From assembly GCA_030062745.1 (NCBI GenBank), contig CP099849.1:3642586-3706585 (forward strand): a DNA stretch of 64,000 nucleotides, written 5' to 3'. Made by a program: the position numbers and the translations under genes. The notes under the pieces are model-generated. The model had not been told where the DNA came from, did no database searches, and worked only from the letters and a program-made list of their open reading frames with translations. Below, piece after piece: positions 1 through 10,776 of this stretch. The number at the start of each line of letters is the position of its first letter. Position 1 is the first letter of the stretch. This DNA is from Capitulum mitella (lineage: Eukaryota > Arthropoda > Thecostraca > Pollicipedomorpha > Pollicipedidae).

Positions 1-2960
1 TTGACAACTGTTCAAACCAATGGTTTTCCCTTGGACCTCTTTTGCCAATCTTTCCGCCAAATTTGTCCGTGGTATTGATGCTCTTGTTTATAACAACGTT
101 ACCCTTTTTCACCGCTTGTCTAAAAGCGCGCTAGTGGTCCTCTGTACCAGTTCTGGGATATATTCTTCCCCTCGTTGTATCAATGTTTACTTATCCGATT
201 CTTACGAAATTGTGTATGGAGGATGTCTGCGTAATGATGTTTTAATCTGATCTTTTTAATTCGACGGATGGGCTGTGCGACTGGCCTCCCAGTTGCCGGG
301 CTGTAGTGCAAGTGAGCAGGAGATTGACCAAATATCTGCCCTCCAGCATTATTGGCGCGAATGTTATGGGAAAACATACGGGATGATCAATTGCCCCGCC
401 ACCGCCCTCACGACCAACGCCAGTGCTCGTGTCAAGCACTAAAGCTTTTCCTCCGATAAACATCGCTTTGGAATTGGTCGGAATGGAGAATGGACCATTT
501 TTTTCTCCAGGTTGTGTTGTCCTTTTTTGTGAATCAGAACTGAGATAATTCATACGGCAAAAAATGCATTGAGTTTGAATCGATTTTCAGTCGGCATGCG
601 GTGAAACATTGCTAATTTGACTTACAATATCTAAGTCGAACACAGGTGTGGTTGACGTGACGTGTTATACATTTAATGATGGTAAGAAATAGCGCTGGAG
701 CAAAAAGCACATGTTTATCCGGTGTTTGGCATAAGTGTTCCGTATCATATCAAATCTCTGGAATATTACATGAATCTTTTTTACATGGATAATTGTTGAC
801 GTGATGTTATAAATCGGAGGTGGTGTTAAGTTTAACTTGTTGTATAGACTCGGGTCTATATACCCGATGGCGCAATTCCAGATGTGGGCTGATTTTGTGG
901 CGAAAGTTTCACGTACCGTCAAGGGTGCGATACGACAGGATGATACTCAACTTATCCCTATATGGAAAGACGAGGAAAGACTAAAGACCACGTAAAGACT
1001 TCAGTAACCACCTGAACTTCTGATTACAGCGTCATACAAAAGGGTGTTGACTGGACCAGCTTTTCAGGGGGGAATTATTGCCTTTGTCAGTTCATTAAAC
1101 GAACCATGAAGAAGGTTATTTTGGCGTCGATTACGCATTTTGGCGTGGAAACCTTGTTCCATAGATATGATGTTCCAGTATCGTGCTTCTATTATTCATG
1201 CTAAACTTTAGGCTTGACAAACCATAGTGCTGATCTTTTGAGCTCATAGAATGTACGCGTGTCAAAGGTAGGTTACGATAACCGAGCAGATCACTGTACA
1301 TTTGACCTGAATACGGCCCGATAACTACATCGCAACTGAATTGCTGCCAGCCGTTCTGAAAGCACTGACAAAGTTTGTCTTTGGTTTTCGTTTTGTACGA
1401 GGTTGCTTTTTTGTTTTGGCGCGTTAGCGGAAATCCTGTGGCAGCGTAAGCAGCATGCAGCCACCACGTTTTCCTCTATTGCGGTTCATCATACTCCGAA
1501 GTTGTACGTACGGCGTAGCGTCGGAACATCTCTTAAACACTGCAAGAACCATGTGAGAAAAAGTACACGGAAGTTGAAGAAACATCAGAATTGAAAAAAA
1601 GGAATCCTTTCCAGGCCGTGAGCGCAATGTAGAGGATTGTCTGTATTCTGTCGGATGGAATCAGTTTTCGTACACAGGTGAAACTGAATAGCCACCATGA
1701 TAAATCATGCGAAAAAATGACGGTATTTTGACGAGTCTAAGGGAGTACCCTTATGTGATAAAACACGTACGTCATTGAATATTCTGAAAGTCTCAAGGCC
1801 CCATGGCGTCACTGCCTGCAGTCCTCCGCTGTGGATGTTTGGGATGCATAATATCTAGCAATGTTTCGTAATCGTGTGAATGAAAACTGCGCAGATTTAG
1901 AAAAAGTTATCGATTTTAGTCCCCATCTCTTATTCTTACTCATGGTTGTATTCGCTGATCCCAAGTGAATATCACAGCTACAGGTACAGCTGAAATATGC
2001 ATAACCCACGAGCCACAACTGATTTCCATACCTCCAATAAGAACCTTGATCCTGCCGACGGTCCGTTCCTTCTAAAAAGGAATGCTGTTAATAAACATGA
2101 TTTGCCGGGTGCGGGCTGAAATACATAAATAATCCACGGTCTCAAAAGGGAGAAACGTTGACAAATATGGCATCATTGTAGGCTAAAGTGATAAACCAAG
2201 GGTAGCGCTGTCACCAGGAACGGGGCTGAATGTGGCAATACTTACCTTGGTGTATTTCCGAGTGCTGCAGTAATTCTCAAACGCCAGTTTTTCTAGCGTA
2301 ATGCGAGGAACGTGCGTTATTCATGTTTTCATCATCAGGCTCCGCTCTTTGTTTATTGTGACATTTGTGGATGGTGGTAGTTGATATCTTTGCAGTTTGA
2401 GAACAGTAAGAAGAATTGTGCACAGTATAGTAGAACAGTATACTGTATAGTAGAATAGTATATAGCAGTATAAAACAAAAATGGTACGCAGCAAAAACAA
2501 CAGTGAGGAACTGGAGCCTTGCTTTGTATCGGTGGTTCCTATCGACGATGAACTCAGAATATCGCAGTCTCTGTTCTTCATTGGATACGCGTACGGAGGA
2601 GTGCTCCAGTGAGATAAGGAATGTTGAAGTGGTTTATTATTATTGTGATTTTTTTCTGTGTGCATGCTTTCTCGGCCCTTTGCGGTAGGTTCATGGTGAA
2701 GAAACAAATCACACAATTTAAACCCTGAGCAGTGTTTCCACGACATCGGTTTCAGAATACAATAAACAAGTTCCATGTTTTGGGTGAATAAAATAAACAA
2801 AAACTTCAGATTTCTGAGGAAGTTTTAGTTCCATATTATTGGGAATGGTGTCGTAACTTCCCACTATAAAATTACTCATTTGAAAGCGTCGTGAGCAATG
2901 AAGTCAATGGCCGTATGAGAGCGCCGATGGCTCACGTTGTCCATGCGTTGAGATTATTGC
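1..2960 (+). repeat. Unclassified interspersed repeat, copy A
   Basis: This stretch is collinear with 5,318-11,765 (copy B) once insertions in B are removed. For example, the segment around 350-400 with GGCGCGAATGTTATGGGAAA recurs near 6,940, and the segment around 2,140-2,280 recurs near 10,955-11,070. A shorter inverted fragment lies near 13,736-14,010. I estimate by eye that the copies differ at about a fifth to a quarter of sites with many indels, so the duplication is not recent. No credible coding region is visible; the short open frames are broken differently in each copy. It could be a non-coding transposable element or an old segmental duplication, but the third, inverted fragment favours a dispersed repeat family. 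The left end may lie outside the window. Confidence 0.7.
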
Positions 2961-3251
2961 GTTCATAAAGATATAAAACACATCATGTCCCGACATTTCG
3001 AAACGTATGTGCAACATGATTTCTTTTTTTCAAAAAGGTTTATCATATCTGTTCTTTTTTATAACAGCCGATCATTGCATATGTCAGATCTGCTGCTCAT
3101 TTTCTGAATGGAATGTTTGGGAATTATCACACTGCTATGCGAAATAGATTGAGTTTGTCTTATGTGTTGTTTGAATGCAATCATTATGACGCGCTAGTTG
3201 TTTTCACGAAATACTAAGCCGAATGAATAGCTAATAATGGTGCAAATACTG
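2961..3251. other. Spacer between repeat copy A and cuticle gene
   Basis: AT-rich spacer downstream of the cuticle gene poly(A) signal. I see no gene, repeat or RNA signature in it. Confidence 0.5.
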
Positions 3252-3257
3252 TTTATT
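3252..3257 (-). terminator. Poly(A) signal of the cuticle protein gene
   Basis: The minus strand reads AATAAA here, about 90 nt after the TAA stop at 3,346-3,348. This gives a short 3' UTR, usual for small cuticle protein genes. Cleavage is expected 10-25 nt further, near 3,230-3,240. Confidence 0.75.
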
Positions 3258-3345
3258 TCAACAACACTGAACAACGCACATGTCAGGCATCAATGATTCA
3301 GTCATTCGTTTTAAATATTATCAGGCATGTTCTTGCTGGAAGCAT

Positions 3346-4338
3346 TTAGTACTTGGGCTTGTAAGCCGGAGCCGGGTGGTAGCTGGGCTTGTAAGCCGGG
3401 GCCGGGTGGTAGCTGGGCTTGTAGGCCGAAGCCGGGTGGTAGCTGGGCTTGTAGGCCGGAGCCGGGTGGTAGCTGGGCTTGTACTCATCGTAGCGGGCCT
3501 CGCCAGTGTAGGTCACCTCAGCGTTGTAGCCGCCGTAGCCGGCCTGGTCGGCGACGTACTTGACGTGCTGGACACGGCCGTCGGGCAGGTTCACCGAGTA
3601 GTAGCCGTTGACGTTCTTGGTGTCGCTGTTCTCGTTCTGGGAGAACACAGCGCCCGAGTAGTGGTCGTTGACGGCGTAGTCAAACTGGTAGGGCTGGTCG
3701 TAGTACTGGGGCTCCTTGTAGGACGGCTGGTGGTAGGTGGGGGCGTGTCCGTAGGCGGGCGCCGGAGAGTAGGCGGGCCTCGGGTGGTAGCTGTTGGAGG
3801 GGGCTGCGGCGGCCACGGCCAGCACGGCGGCAACGATGAACATCTGTGGTGAAAAAGAAAACCGTCGATGTTAGCGTTACGATTTGAAGCATCCTGCGGA
3901 AAGCAAAATTGGACCCATAGGTATGAAGATGATGTGCGCTGTCCATCATGAAACATCAACATATATAAACATTTATATATATATAACATTTTCTAACATT
4001 TCAAATAGCATTTTTAGATATTATCATGGCATTATTATAAGCATTTTTTGGTGCGAGCCCATTGCCATTATCATTACACTACACGGTGTGAACGCGCCCT
4101 CCTTTGAGAGAAAAAGGAAAGTTACGTTAAGTTTTTTTTTTTTAAGCGTCTAACATTGACGCTGTGTTATCTACTTTTGGACAACGATAAACATTGGAAT
4201 ACAAAATGTCTTTCATGTTGACAGAATGGCAAACTATGGACCGCGAGCAGGGAAGGTAAATACACTATTCTATTGAGAAAGTCAGAAAATGTTGCACTTA
4301 TCCGGAGAGTATTAGCAAACCGTCTAACTCACCTTCAT
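3346..4338 (-). CDS. Cuticle protein with Rebers-Riddiford chitin-binding domain
   Basis: Two exons on the minus strand: 4,333-4,338 (ATG AAG) and 3,346-3,843, separated by a 489-nt intron with borders AAG|GTGAGT and CACCACAG|ATG. A phase-0 intron after the first codons of the signal peptide is typical of arthropod cuticle genes. The 167-residue product starts MKMFIVAAVLAVAAAA, a signal peptide probably cleaved before PSNSY. A proline/tyrosine-rich stretch with PAY and PSY motifs follows. The chitin-binding R&R domain (about residues 52-118) begins YQFDYAVNDHYSG and includes GYYSVNLPDGRVQHVKYVAD and the closing YNAEVTYTGEARY. The C-terminus repeats YKPSYHPAPA four times. The protein is expected to be secreted by epidermis into cuticle, binding chitin through aromatic residues. 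It resembles crustacean pro-resilin-like/cuticle 7-type proteins; RR-1 versus RR-2 class is not certain. Confidence 0.95.
3361..3480 (-). repeat. Four 30-bp tandem units encoding the cuticle protein tail
   Basis: Four consecutive 30-bp units, nearly identical, encode the decapeptide YKPSYHPAPA (one unit has ASA) at the C-terminus of the cuticle protein. A shortened further unit encodes the last YKPKY. Units of exactly 30 bp keep the reading frame, so copy number can change without breaking the gene. Such Tyr/Pro/His-rich repeats are common in arthropod structural cuticle proteins. Confidence 0.9.
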
Positions 4339-4361
4339 GTTTTACAGAGTTCGTTCAGTCG

Positions 4362-4422
4362 ACTGATGCTGTGAGCGGCGGTCGGTGCGGTTTTATACAG
4401 CAGCTCATGGTCTTCACCTTGA
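4362..4422 (-). promoter_or_regulatory. Core promoter of the cuticle gene (TATA, initiator, possible FTZ-F1 site)
   Basis: On the minus strand TATAAAA lies at 4,397-4,391 and an arthropod initiator TCAGT at 4,366-4,362. The initiator A (4,364) is 33 nt from the first TATA base, the canonical distance. This gives a 26-nt 5' UTR before the ATG at 4,338. At 4,422-4,414 the minus strand reads TCAAGGTGA, one base from the FTZ-F1 consensus TCAAGGTCA. FTZ-F1 activates cuticle genes during the moult in insects. TATA and initiator are read directly; factor binding is inference. Confidence 0.75.
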
Positions 4423-5317
4423 ACTTGAGGGGTTGGGCGCGGTCAGACTTGAGCTTTGTAGGGAAAGGTGTTGGCTGCTGAATGCCGTTTCAGTGTGCAG
4501 TGAGAATGATGTTTGATGCTTATCATTTCGTAGAATACTTTGGTAATTTCATGGAAGTTCAGCTCGCCGTATTATTCCTGTCTTCCTGCAGCGTTTTCCT
4601 TGCGTGTAATGCAGTGTAAGTCGCATATACGTCTTACATGGCATTGCAGACTTATTCGCTGGGCTCCTGAATATATACTAGTCTTAAAAATGCCACTGAA
4701 TTGGCGTTGGAGAAAGGTGTCAGCTCATCGGGATCCACAGCGATATAGTTATGTGTGGAATGCGATTAACGGACAAGGCTGTATACCCTCTGTGGTAGAA
4801 AATCCCGAGAGGTTGAGCCTGAGACGAGATGCTTTATTTTAAAAGCTGGCCAAATGGTGTATATGATCTAGCAATAGAAAGACAGTTTGGATCAGCAAAC
4901 GATGGACTCACTTCCAGATGTCTAGCGGATGAACATGGAGTTATGTTTATCTGCTACGTACAAAAAGAAAACAAAAACCTTCTTTAAACCAATATGGAGT
5001 GCGAGAGCCATGAGGAACTCTAACGCTCGCTGCATGCAGATTTGTGTACCTTTATGCTTACAGTGAAGGATGGAGTACAATGGCTTGCTTCAAAACGGCC
5101 GGGCTCATTTAAGAATCAAGCAAGATATGAAAAATGTTGCCAGAATCACGGTGTTGCTCACTTTCTCTAATTATGATGTAAATGGTCGCAAAAACTACAC
5201 GTCTGTCTGCCAGTGTGCAGATACTGCCGATGTAAAGGGGAAAATTCCGTTATATGTCTGACTTTATTTTCTAACCTCTGTCAAATGTTATTAATGCCAC
5301 GTGTGCGGAAAACCCTT
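4423..5317. other. Intergenic, nothing recognised
   Basis: AT-rich sequence upstream of the cuticle promoter and before repeat copy B. Short open frames are present on the plus strand (4,540-4,842 and 5,070-5,261), but they resemble nothing known and lack splice or promoter context. Part may be distal promoter of the cuticle gene. Confidence 0.4.
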
Positions 5318-5584
5318 GGAGCTTATAACTGTTCAAACCAATGTTTTATTTCCTTTGTGCCTCTTTTGACAGCCTTTTTTGCAGAATTGGTCCGTTTTAT
5401 TGGTGGTTTTGTTTTTAGCAGCCTTATACTATTAACCACACATTGTTTGAACATGCGTGCTGGTGGCCCTCTGAGAATAACATGCACCTGTACGGGGAAC
5501 ATTTTTTTCTCTATATCATTATCTACTTATCCGTCTCCTACGAAATATTGTAGTGAGTAGGTCTGCGTAACGATCTTGCAATAT

Positions 5585-6072
5585 GTGCAAACTGAATTGC
5601 GTGCGCCAGTCCTATCGAAGTCAGACGAGGTCAAACGTACAATGAGTAGCACTGTTTCCTGTCTGATGATCTACGGAACCGATTGTAGCCAAATGTTGTG
5701 GTACCATAATTCGTATGATAAACTTAGAGCAAAGCAGAACTGATCAAGGTCAGATTAATGCAAGTCAGCGCAGTTCAATATTTTTGATATCTGCGTTTTG
5801 TAAACACGGGGTATAACGCAACCTGGTGATTTCTTAATAGCCAAGATACCATGATATATCCGTAGGCCAAACGACATCCTTATGTTATCTGAGGTCATCC
5901 AAAGTCATCCATTCGTCTTCAGAGGTCATCTGAGGTCGACCAGGGTCAACAAAATACGTCCTCACTAAGTGTTATCGAGAACGCTTTATCTGGAGGAAAA
6001 TAATGCATCTGGAAAAAGCTAAGGTACCTCCTCGCTATTTGACCTTCATTTCATTTGATGATTTCAAGTGAG
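5585..6072. other. Inserted sequence in copy B with AGGTCA-like half-sites
   Basis: Absent from the matching place in copy A. It holds a run of nuclear-receptor-type half-sites between 5,892 and 5,948: AGGTCA at 5,892 and 5,923, and variants near 5,902, 5,933 and 5,943. No gene is visible. It may be part of a larger, degraded mobile element that also includes the TIR element to its right. Confidence 0.4.
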
Positions 6073-6405
6073 GGTGTCTAAATTCAGCCAGCTGGGTGTC
6101 AAGGATATAGGTATTTATTCATGCTACTGGTTTCCACTGCTCTTAGGTTTTCTGGTAGCTGTTTTGCTCCTCGCCTTATCTGAGACCAAACAATGAGCAC
6201 TGAGCAGAGGACGTTGCCGGGTTGTTTCTAACTGCCATAGGCAATACAAGTCGGACGGGCAGGTCTAGATGCGAGAAGGGTGCAAAGATCAATGGAGAGG
6301 CGGCCAATAACCAGCGGCGGCGATTTCGAGCCATGGCAGGAACAAGTCTGATAACATGGATTTCAGTCTACATCGTTGACACCTAACTCAGTGAATTTAG
6401 GCACG
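6073..6405. mobile_element. Small non-autonomous TIR element (MITE-like), copy 1
   Basis: The two ends are imperfect inverted repeats of about 38 bp. The left end near 6,074-6,110 contains CTAAATTCAG and GGGTGTCAAGGAT. The right end, read on the minus strand, contains CTAAATTCACTGAG and AGGTGTCAACGAT. The interior has no coding potential. The interior and right end recur at 10,570-10,776, supporting a mobile origin. Superfamily and target-site duplication could not be decided. Confidence 0.6.
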
Positions 6406-6765
6406 CTGCTTCAACTGTTCGGACTTAGTTTTGCTCTGCTTTGTGTTTAGACATTTATGATGCAGTCGAAGTCACCTCCAGATTTGCGTACGGGTCAAGT
6501 ACATGCGTTGACTTGACTAACTCCTCACAATTTTTCGTTGAGATGGGATGAAGAGATCTCCAGCACATGGCAAAATGCTTCATGTTCACCATTTGATTTT
6601 AGTTGCCCTCGATTGACGAGACCCACGGTATCTGTGGCTTTGGATTGTAAGATTATCACATAGGCTAACTCTCGGCAATGTTTTGTAGTTGGCTGCGCGG
6701 AAGAACCTGTTAAATACATAACATGGTGTCCGTGCTACGTCCAGACATACGTGCGGCGGCCCGTC
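6406..6765. other. Rest of the insertion in copy B
   Basis: Sequence without a counterpart in copy A, between the small TIR element and the point where copy B resumes (GATGGGCTGTGCGACC, near 6,776). No gene or terminal repeat was recognised. Confidence 0.35.
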
Positions 6766-9061
6766 GCCGTCCATGGATGGGCTGTGCGACCAGCCTCTCA
6801 GCGTCGCCAGGCTGTAGTGCGAAATGCCACAGACTGATTTGAATATTTTAGTAGGCAAATGTCAAGAGCCCAGCTCTTGAAACTGTAAGATAGACGGTGA
6901 GCAGGAGATGGACCCAATTTCAGCGCTCCAGCGTTATTGGCGCGAATGTTATGGGAAAACATGAGGGATGGGCAATTCTCCTGCCCCACCCCCACGACTA
7001 TCGCCAGTGTTCGTGTTAAGCACTAAGGCTTTTGGTTCGATAACTATTGCTTAAGAAATGATCGGAATGGCGATTATTAGACCATTTTTTCCCATCAGAT
7101 TGTGTTTGTCCATTTTGATGGGTCAGAACTGAGTAAATCCATACCGCAAAAAATGCGTTAAGTCCCAATCGATTTTAAATCGGCATGTTGTGAGTCATCG
7201 CTCATTCGACTTAATTCGAGTACAGGTCAGGTTGACTTAACGTTTTATGCATTTGATGATGGTGGGAAGCAGGGCTGGAACAAAAGAAAAACATGTTTGT
7301 CGCGTTTTTGGTGTGTGGCGTGTTTATGATCTCAACGCTGGAATACTACATCACTTTTTTTTGCACGAATGGTTCTTGGGGTGATGTTGAAAACCGGAGC
7401 CCTTGCTAAGCATAGCTTGTTGCATAGACTCGGGCCTGTACACCCGATGGCGCAATTCAAGGTAACGGTTGATTTTGTGGCGAAAGTTTAACGTGCCGCC
7501 AGGGGTGCGACACGACGGTGTGGTACTCAGCTTAGCCCTATATTGGTTAGTTATCACCTTACCCGCGGACCAAACATCGAGCGCCGAGGAGACTCGATCT
7601 CGTCTTGTCAGCACGGAAAGACCAGCGCTGTGGCCAACTGACCTTCTTATCACAGCATCACTTAGAAGCGTATTTATTAAACCAGCTTTTCAGTGGAGAA
7701 GAATTGCCTTTGTCTGTTGCTAAAACGAAACATCTGAAGAGCAGCATTTTGTATTTACCCATTTAGACGTCAAAACCTTGTTTCTTAGGTATGATGTTCC
7801 AGTTTTGTGCCTCTGTTAATCGTGCTAAACTGACGTCGCGGCAAAGCATAGTACTAATATTTTGTAGCCCGTAAAATGTATGCGTTTGAAAGATAGGTCA
7901 CGACCACGTAGCAGATCACTGTACATTTGAACACTGCCTTTGAAGACTGCCTGACAACTACATCGAGACAAAACTGCTTTCAACTGTTCTGAAAACATCG
8001 ACAAAGTTTGTCTTTGGTGTTGTTTTGTACGAGATTGTCATTATGTTTCGGCGCGTTGGCAGAAAATCTGTGGCAGCCTAAGCGGCATTCAACCACCACG
8101 TTTTCCTCTATTGCGGTTTATCATACGTCGGGACTGTACGTACGGCGTAGTGTCGGAACATCTCTTAAATACTGCAAGAGCCATGTGAGAAAAAGCACAC
8201 GGAAGCTGAGGAAAGACTGAGATTGAAGAAAAGGCTCCTATCCAGCCGTCGGCGGAACGTAGAGGATTGTCTGAATGCTGTCGGATGGAATCAGCTTATA
8301 CATACAGCTGTAAATGAATAGCCACCATGAGTAAACCATGGGAAAAATGACGGTGTTTTTGACGGGTGTGTAGCAACAGCCTGATATCATAAAACATGTA
8401 AACCTTTTTCTCCATTTGTTCATCTCGCTTGAAAATGTCTTAACTGTACAACATTTTGAAAGTCTGAAGGTCCAGTTGTGTCACAGCCTGCAGTCCCCTG
8501 TAAATGTGTAGAATACAGATGTGTAGAATACAAATGTGTAGAAACAGAAAATGGCGCCGTGACCTTAGGTGAGATTACTTTATTTCGTCAGTATACAGAC
8601 TGAGCTGTTTTCTCCATATCCCATTCATAAAAATTTTGGGTATCAATCATCTTCAACTTTAGATTTTGCATGATAGTAGGCCATGTTTGAGCTAAAATCG
8701 GCTCATTTCATGACAAGTGGACGTATATCGCTAACGAGATAAAAACGGACGGTAATAACGGAAGGGGCGTCTTTAATGGAATAAATTGCATAGTTTTCAA
8801 TAAATAGAGGGCCTAAACCGTGGGTTGAACACCCTCTGTAATGAGAAAAAGTGGCTGTAACGTTTAATTCCTTCCCACAACTGATACGTCTTGCCAAAAA
8901 AATGCAGGAATACAGGTATGAATGCAAGACTGATACATCTTCCAACAAATGCAGGAAAACAAAGCCTTTGGCCGTTTACGATGTACTTCTTTCTTAGCAC
9001 AATGTACCGGTGCTCACACCTAGCGAAAAGTTTAACTGCTAGTTTTCCGTTTAGTTAGTTT

Positions 9062-10044
9062 TTAGTTTTCAGAAAAGACTCCAACCAGCACAGCCTCTTG
9101 CTTAGAGCCTAGTTCCATAAGTTTCTTGAAATATGCAGCTTGGCGATCAGCCACGTAATGATGGGTAGTCAGGGAGACAATACTGCATCTCAGTGAGCCG
9201 AGGTGTTCGTCCAGTAGTTCTACTTTTGTTTCCAGGGTGCAGCGGTCCGTTGAAACCCACTTCTGATAACTGATCTCGTCAGGTGTAGCCTGAACACTCT
9301 CCAGAGACTCGAGATACTCATGAACCCCTTGCTCTCCTGGACACCACTCACACTTGCCCATCATGCACGTTCTGGCTCTGATGTCACAGACAGCGCGGCG
9401 CATCAAAATCTTTGTTGGTCAGACTTCTTTCTCCCAGCGCAGCCAGCTGGAGCTTGGGGATGTGATGACGAGTGCATAAACAAACACAGTGAGTGTCACT
9501 GCTTCCAGCGAGAACGCAGTTTCTGGGACGCAGTTTCGCAAACGTTGAAAACCGACCGGGGGTTCGAGGAGTCGTCTTCGAACACCAAGTAGATCTCTCA
9601 CAGGCTGCCCAGTATCAGATGTTTTTCACTCTTGACCATCACGCGTTCACTGTTTCTAAATGATACATAGTCTCGCATACCTGGGCAGACGCGGCTGATG
9701 TCGTCTTCTTCATACAGTGCTCTTACTTTCTGCTTTTACTTCTCACTTCTTATTTTATCTTTGCTTATCAAGGGTACCGTAGGGAGGATGCCATACATTT
9801 GCTTGAGTTTGCTGCTTTTGTTTACCTTGTACATAGAGGCTCCGAAGAGCTTTACCGTTTCGCGGGCAGAAACTGGAGAGGTGTTAGTTATGGTACTTAG
9901 TGCTTTTAGCCCCTTTCGAGTGCTACAGTGGATGTTGCAACCTCGGCATGTGTTCCGTTTGTCATCAAATATTTTGCCATTTATTCCATTCAGTGCGTCA
10001 TCGTTTGTGTTACCCTTTGTTTTTATCCCGTTAACAGCACACAC
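9062..10044 (-). pseudogene. Transposase remnant (DDE-like family common in arthropods and cnidarians)
   Basis: Read on the minus strand, pieces in order are SPVSARETVKLFGASMYKV, then YEEDDISRVCPGMRDYVSF and LILGSL, then KLRPRNCVLAGSSDTHCVCL, then CEWCPGEQGVHEYLESLESV, then YQKWVSTDRCTLETKVELL and the end GVFSEN. This series of blocks matches, from memory, a transposase-like family that is abundant in aphid and Hydra genomes, with (L)RPKWCVLAG, STDR.TL and DFSENY blocks. The copy is dead: it has in-frame stops and frame changes, the acidic residue expected before FSEN is Val, and everything after FSEN is missing. The superfamily name is uncertain. Confidence 0.7.
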
Positions 10045-10221
10045 TCAATAGTCATAACATGAGCCAATTTTAGCCCAAACACGGCCTACTGACATGCAAG
10101 ATTTTAGGTTGAAGATGATTCGTACCCAAAGTTTTTATGAATGGGATGTAAAGAAGATACCTCAGGCTTTATATTGACGAAACAAAAATGACTACTTTCC
10201 CTCCCGTCGATGGTCATCTTG

Positions 10222-10241
10222 TGACCTCTGACCTAAGGTCA
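10222..10241. promoter_or_regulatory. Perfect DR1 plus everted nuclear-receptor half-sites in the right TIR
   Basis: TGACCT at 10,222-10,227 and 10,229-10,234 form a perfect DR1 (minus strand AGGTCA-G-AGGTCA). The second TGACCT and AGGTCA at 10,236-10,241 form an everted repeat with one spacer base. The left TIR lacks this extra block. Such arrangements can bind RXR/USP- or HNF4-type receptors; whether they do here is unknown. Confidence 0.4.
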
Positions 10242-10256
10242 CAAAGCCATTTTCTG

Positions 10257-10521
10257 GAATTGTGACTTAAGGTCATACAGGTACCCGAATCGGATTGCCC
10301 ATTCCTTAAGGAGTCAGAAAATATATGGGTTTATAAGTTTACGACTTTTGATGGTGGAGAAAAACGCACTTTTAACAACTCCTGTCAAGAGCACAGTTCA
10401 GATTGCCGCACGCCATAACTTTTGAGCCGTTGACCTGATCGGGCTGAAATTGTCAGATTCGGCTTCTGCTCCCCAGATAACCCCATGGAATCATTTTCAT
10501 CAAAATCGGTGATTTGAGGGT
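10257..10521. other. Unclassified sequence between transposon and small TIR element
   Basis: Non-coding. It contains phrases such as CCATAACTTTTGAGCC and TTTCATCAAAATCGGTGA that look like parts of widespread non-coding mobile elements of marine invertebrates, but I cannot name a family. Confidence 0.3.
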
Positions 10522-10776
10522 GTTCGGGTGTGTCGATCTTACAGAGAATTGCCTAGCTGCATTAATCCTCCCCTTATCTGAGACCAACCAATGAGCACTG
10601 AGCAGACGGCTGGTGTCTATCTGCCTCAGGCAATACCAATCTGATGGGCAGGTCAGAGAAGGGTGCAAAAGTCAATGGAGAGGAGGCCAATAACCTGCGG
10701 CAGGGATTCAGAACAAGTCTGACAGCATGAATTTCAGTCTACATCCTTGACACCAAACTGACTGAATTTAGTCACC
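10522..10776. mobile_element. Small TIR element, copy 2 (shortened left end)
   Basis: The interior (CCTTATCTGAGACCAACCAA, AGAAGGGTGCAAA, CAATGGAGAGGAGGCCAATA) and the right inverted repeat (CTTGACACCAAACTGACTGA) match copy 1 at 6,073-6,405. The left terminal repeat is present only in part. Presence at two sites supports transposition. Confidence 0.55.

Larger units (their letters stand above)
8543..10256 (-). mobile_element. Degenerate DNA transposon with long terminal inverted repeats
   Basis: Left (about 8,543-8,716) and right (about 10,048-10,256) ends are inverted repeats of about 170-210 bp. Both, read inward, run from AGAAAATGG through CCCATTCATAAAAA, ATCATCTTCAAC and AGTAGGCC to GGCTCAT. 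The right copy carries about 35 extra bases near its outer end. The interior encodes transposase remains on the minus strand (9,062-10,044), and 8,717-9,061 is non-coding. The coding part stops well short of a full protein, so this is an internally deleted, decayed copy. It sits inside the second interruption of repeat copy B, so it is younger than that repeat. Exact ends and target-site duplication were not resolved. Confidence 0.75.

Noticed and set aside
1403-1594. Short frame that recurs in repeat copy B (8,008-8,220) with similar peptide
   Set aside because: Similarity follows from the DNA repeat itself. Neither copy has a convincing start context, and the frames diverge at their ends.
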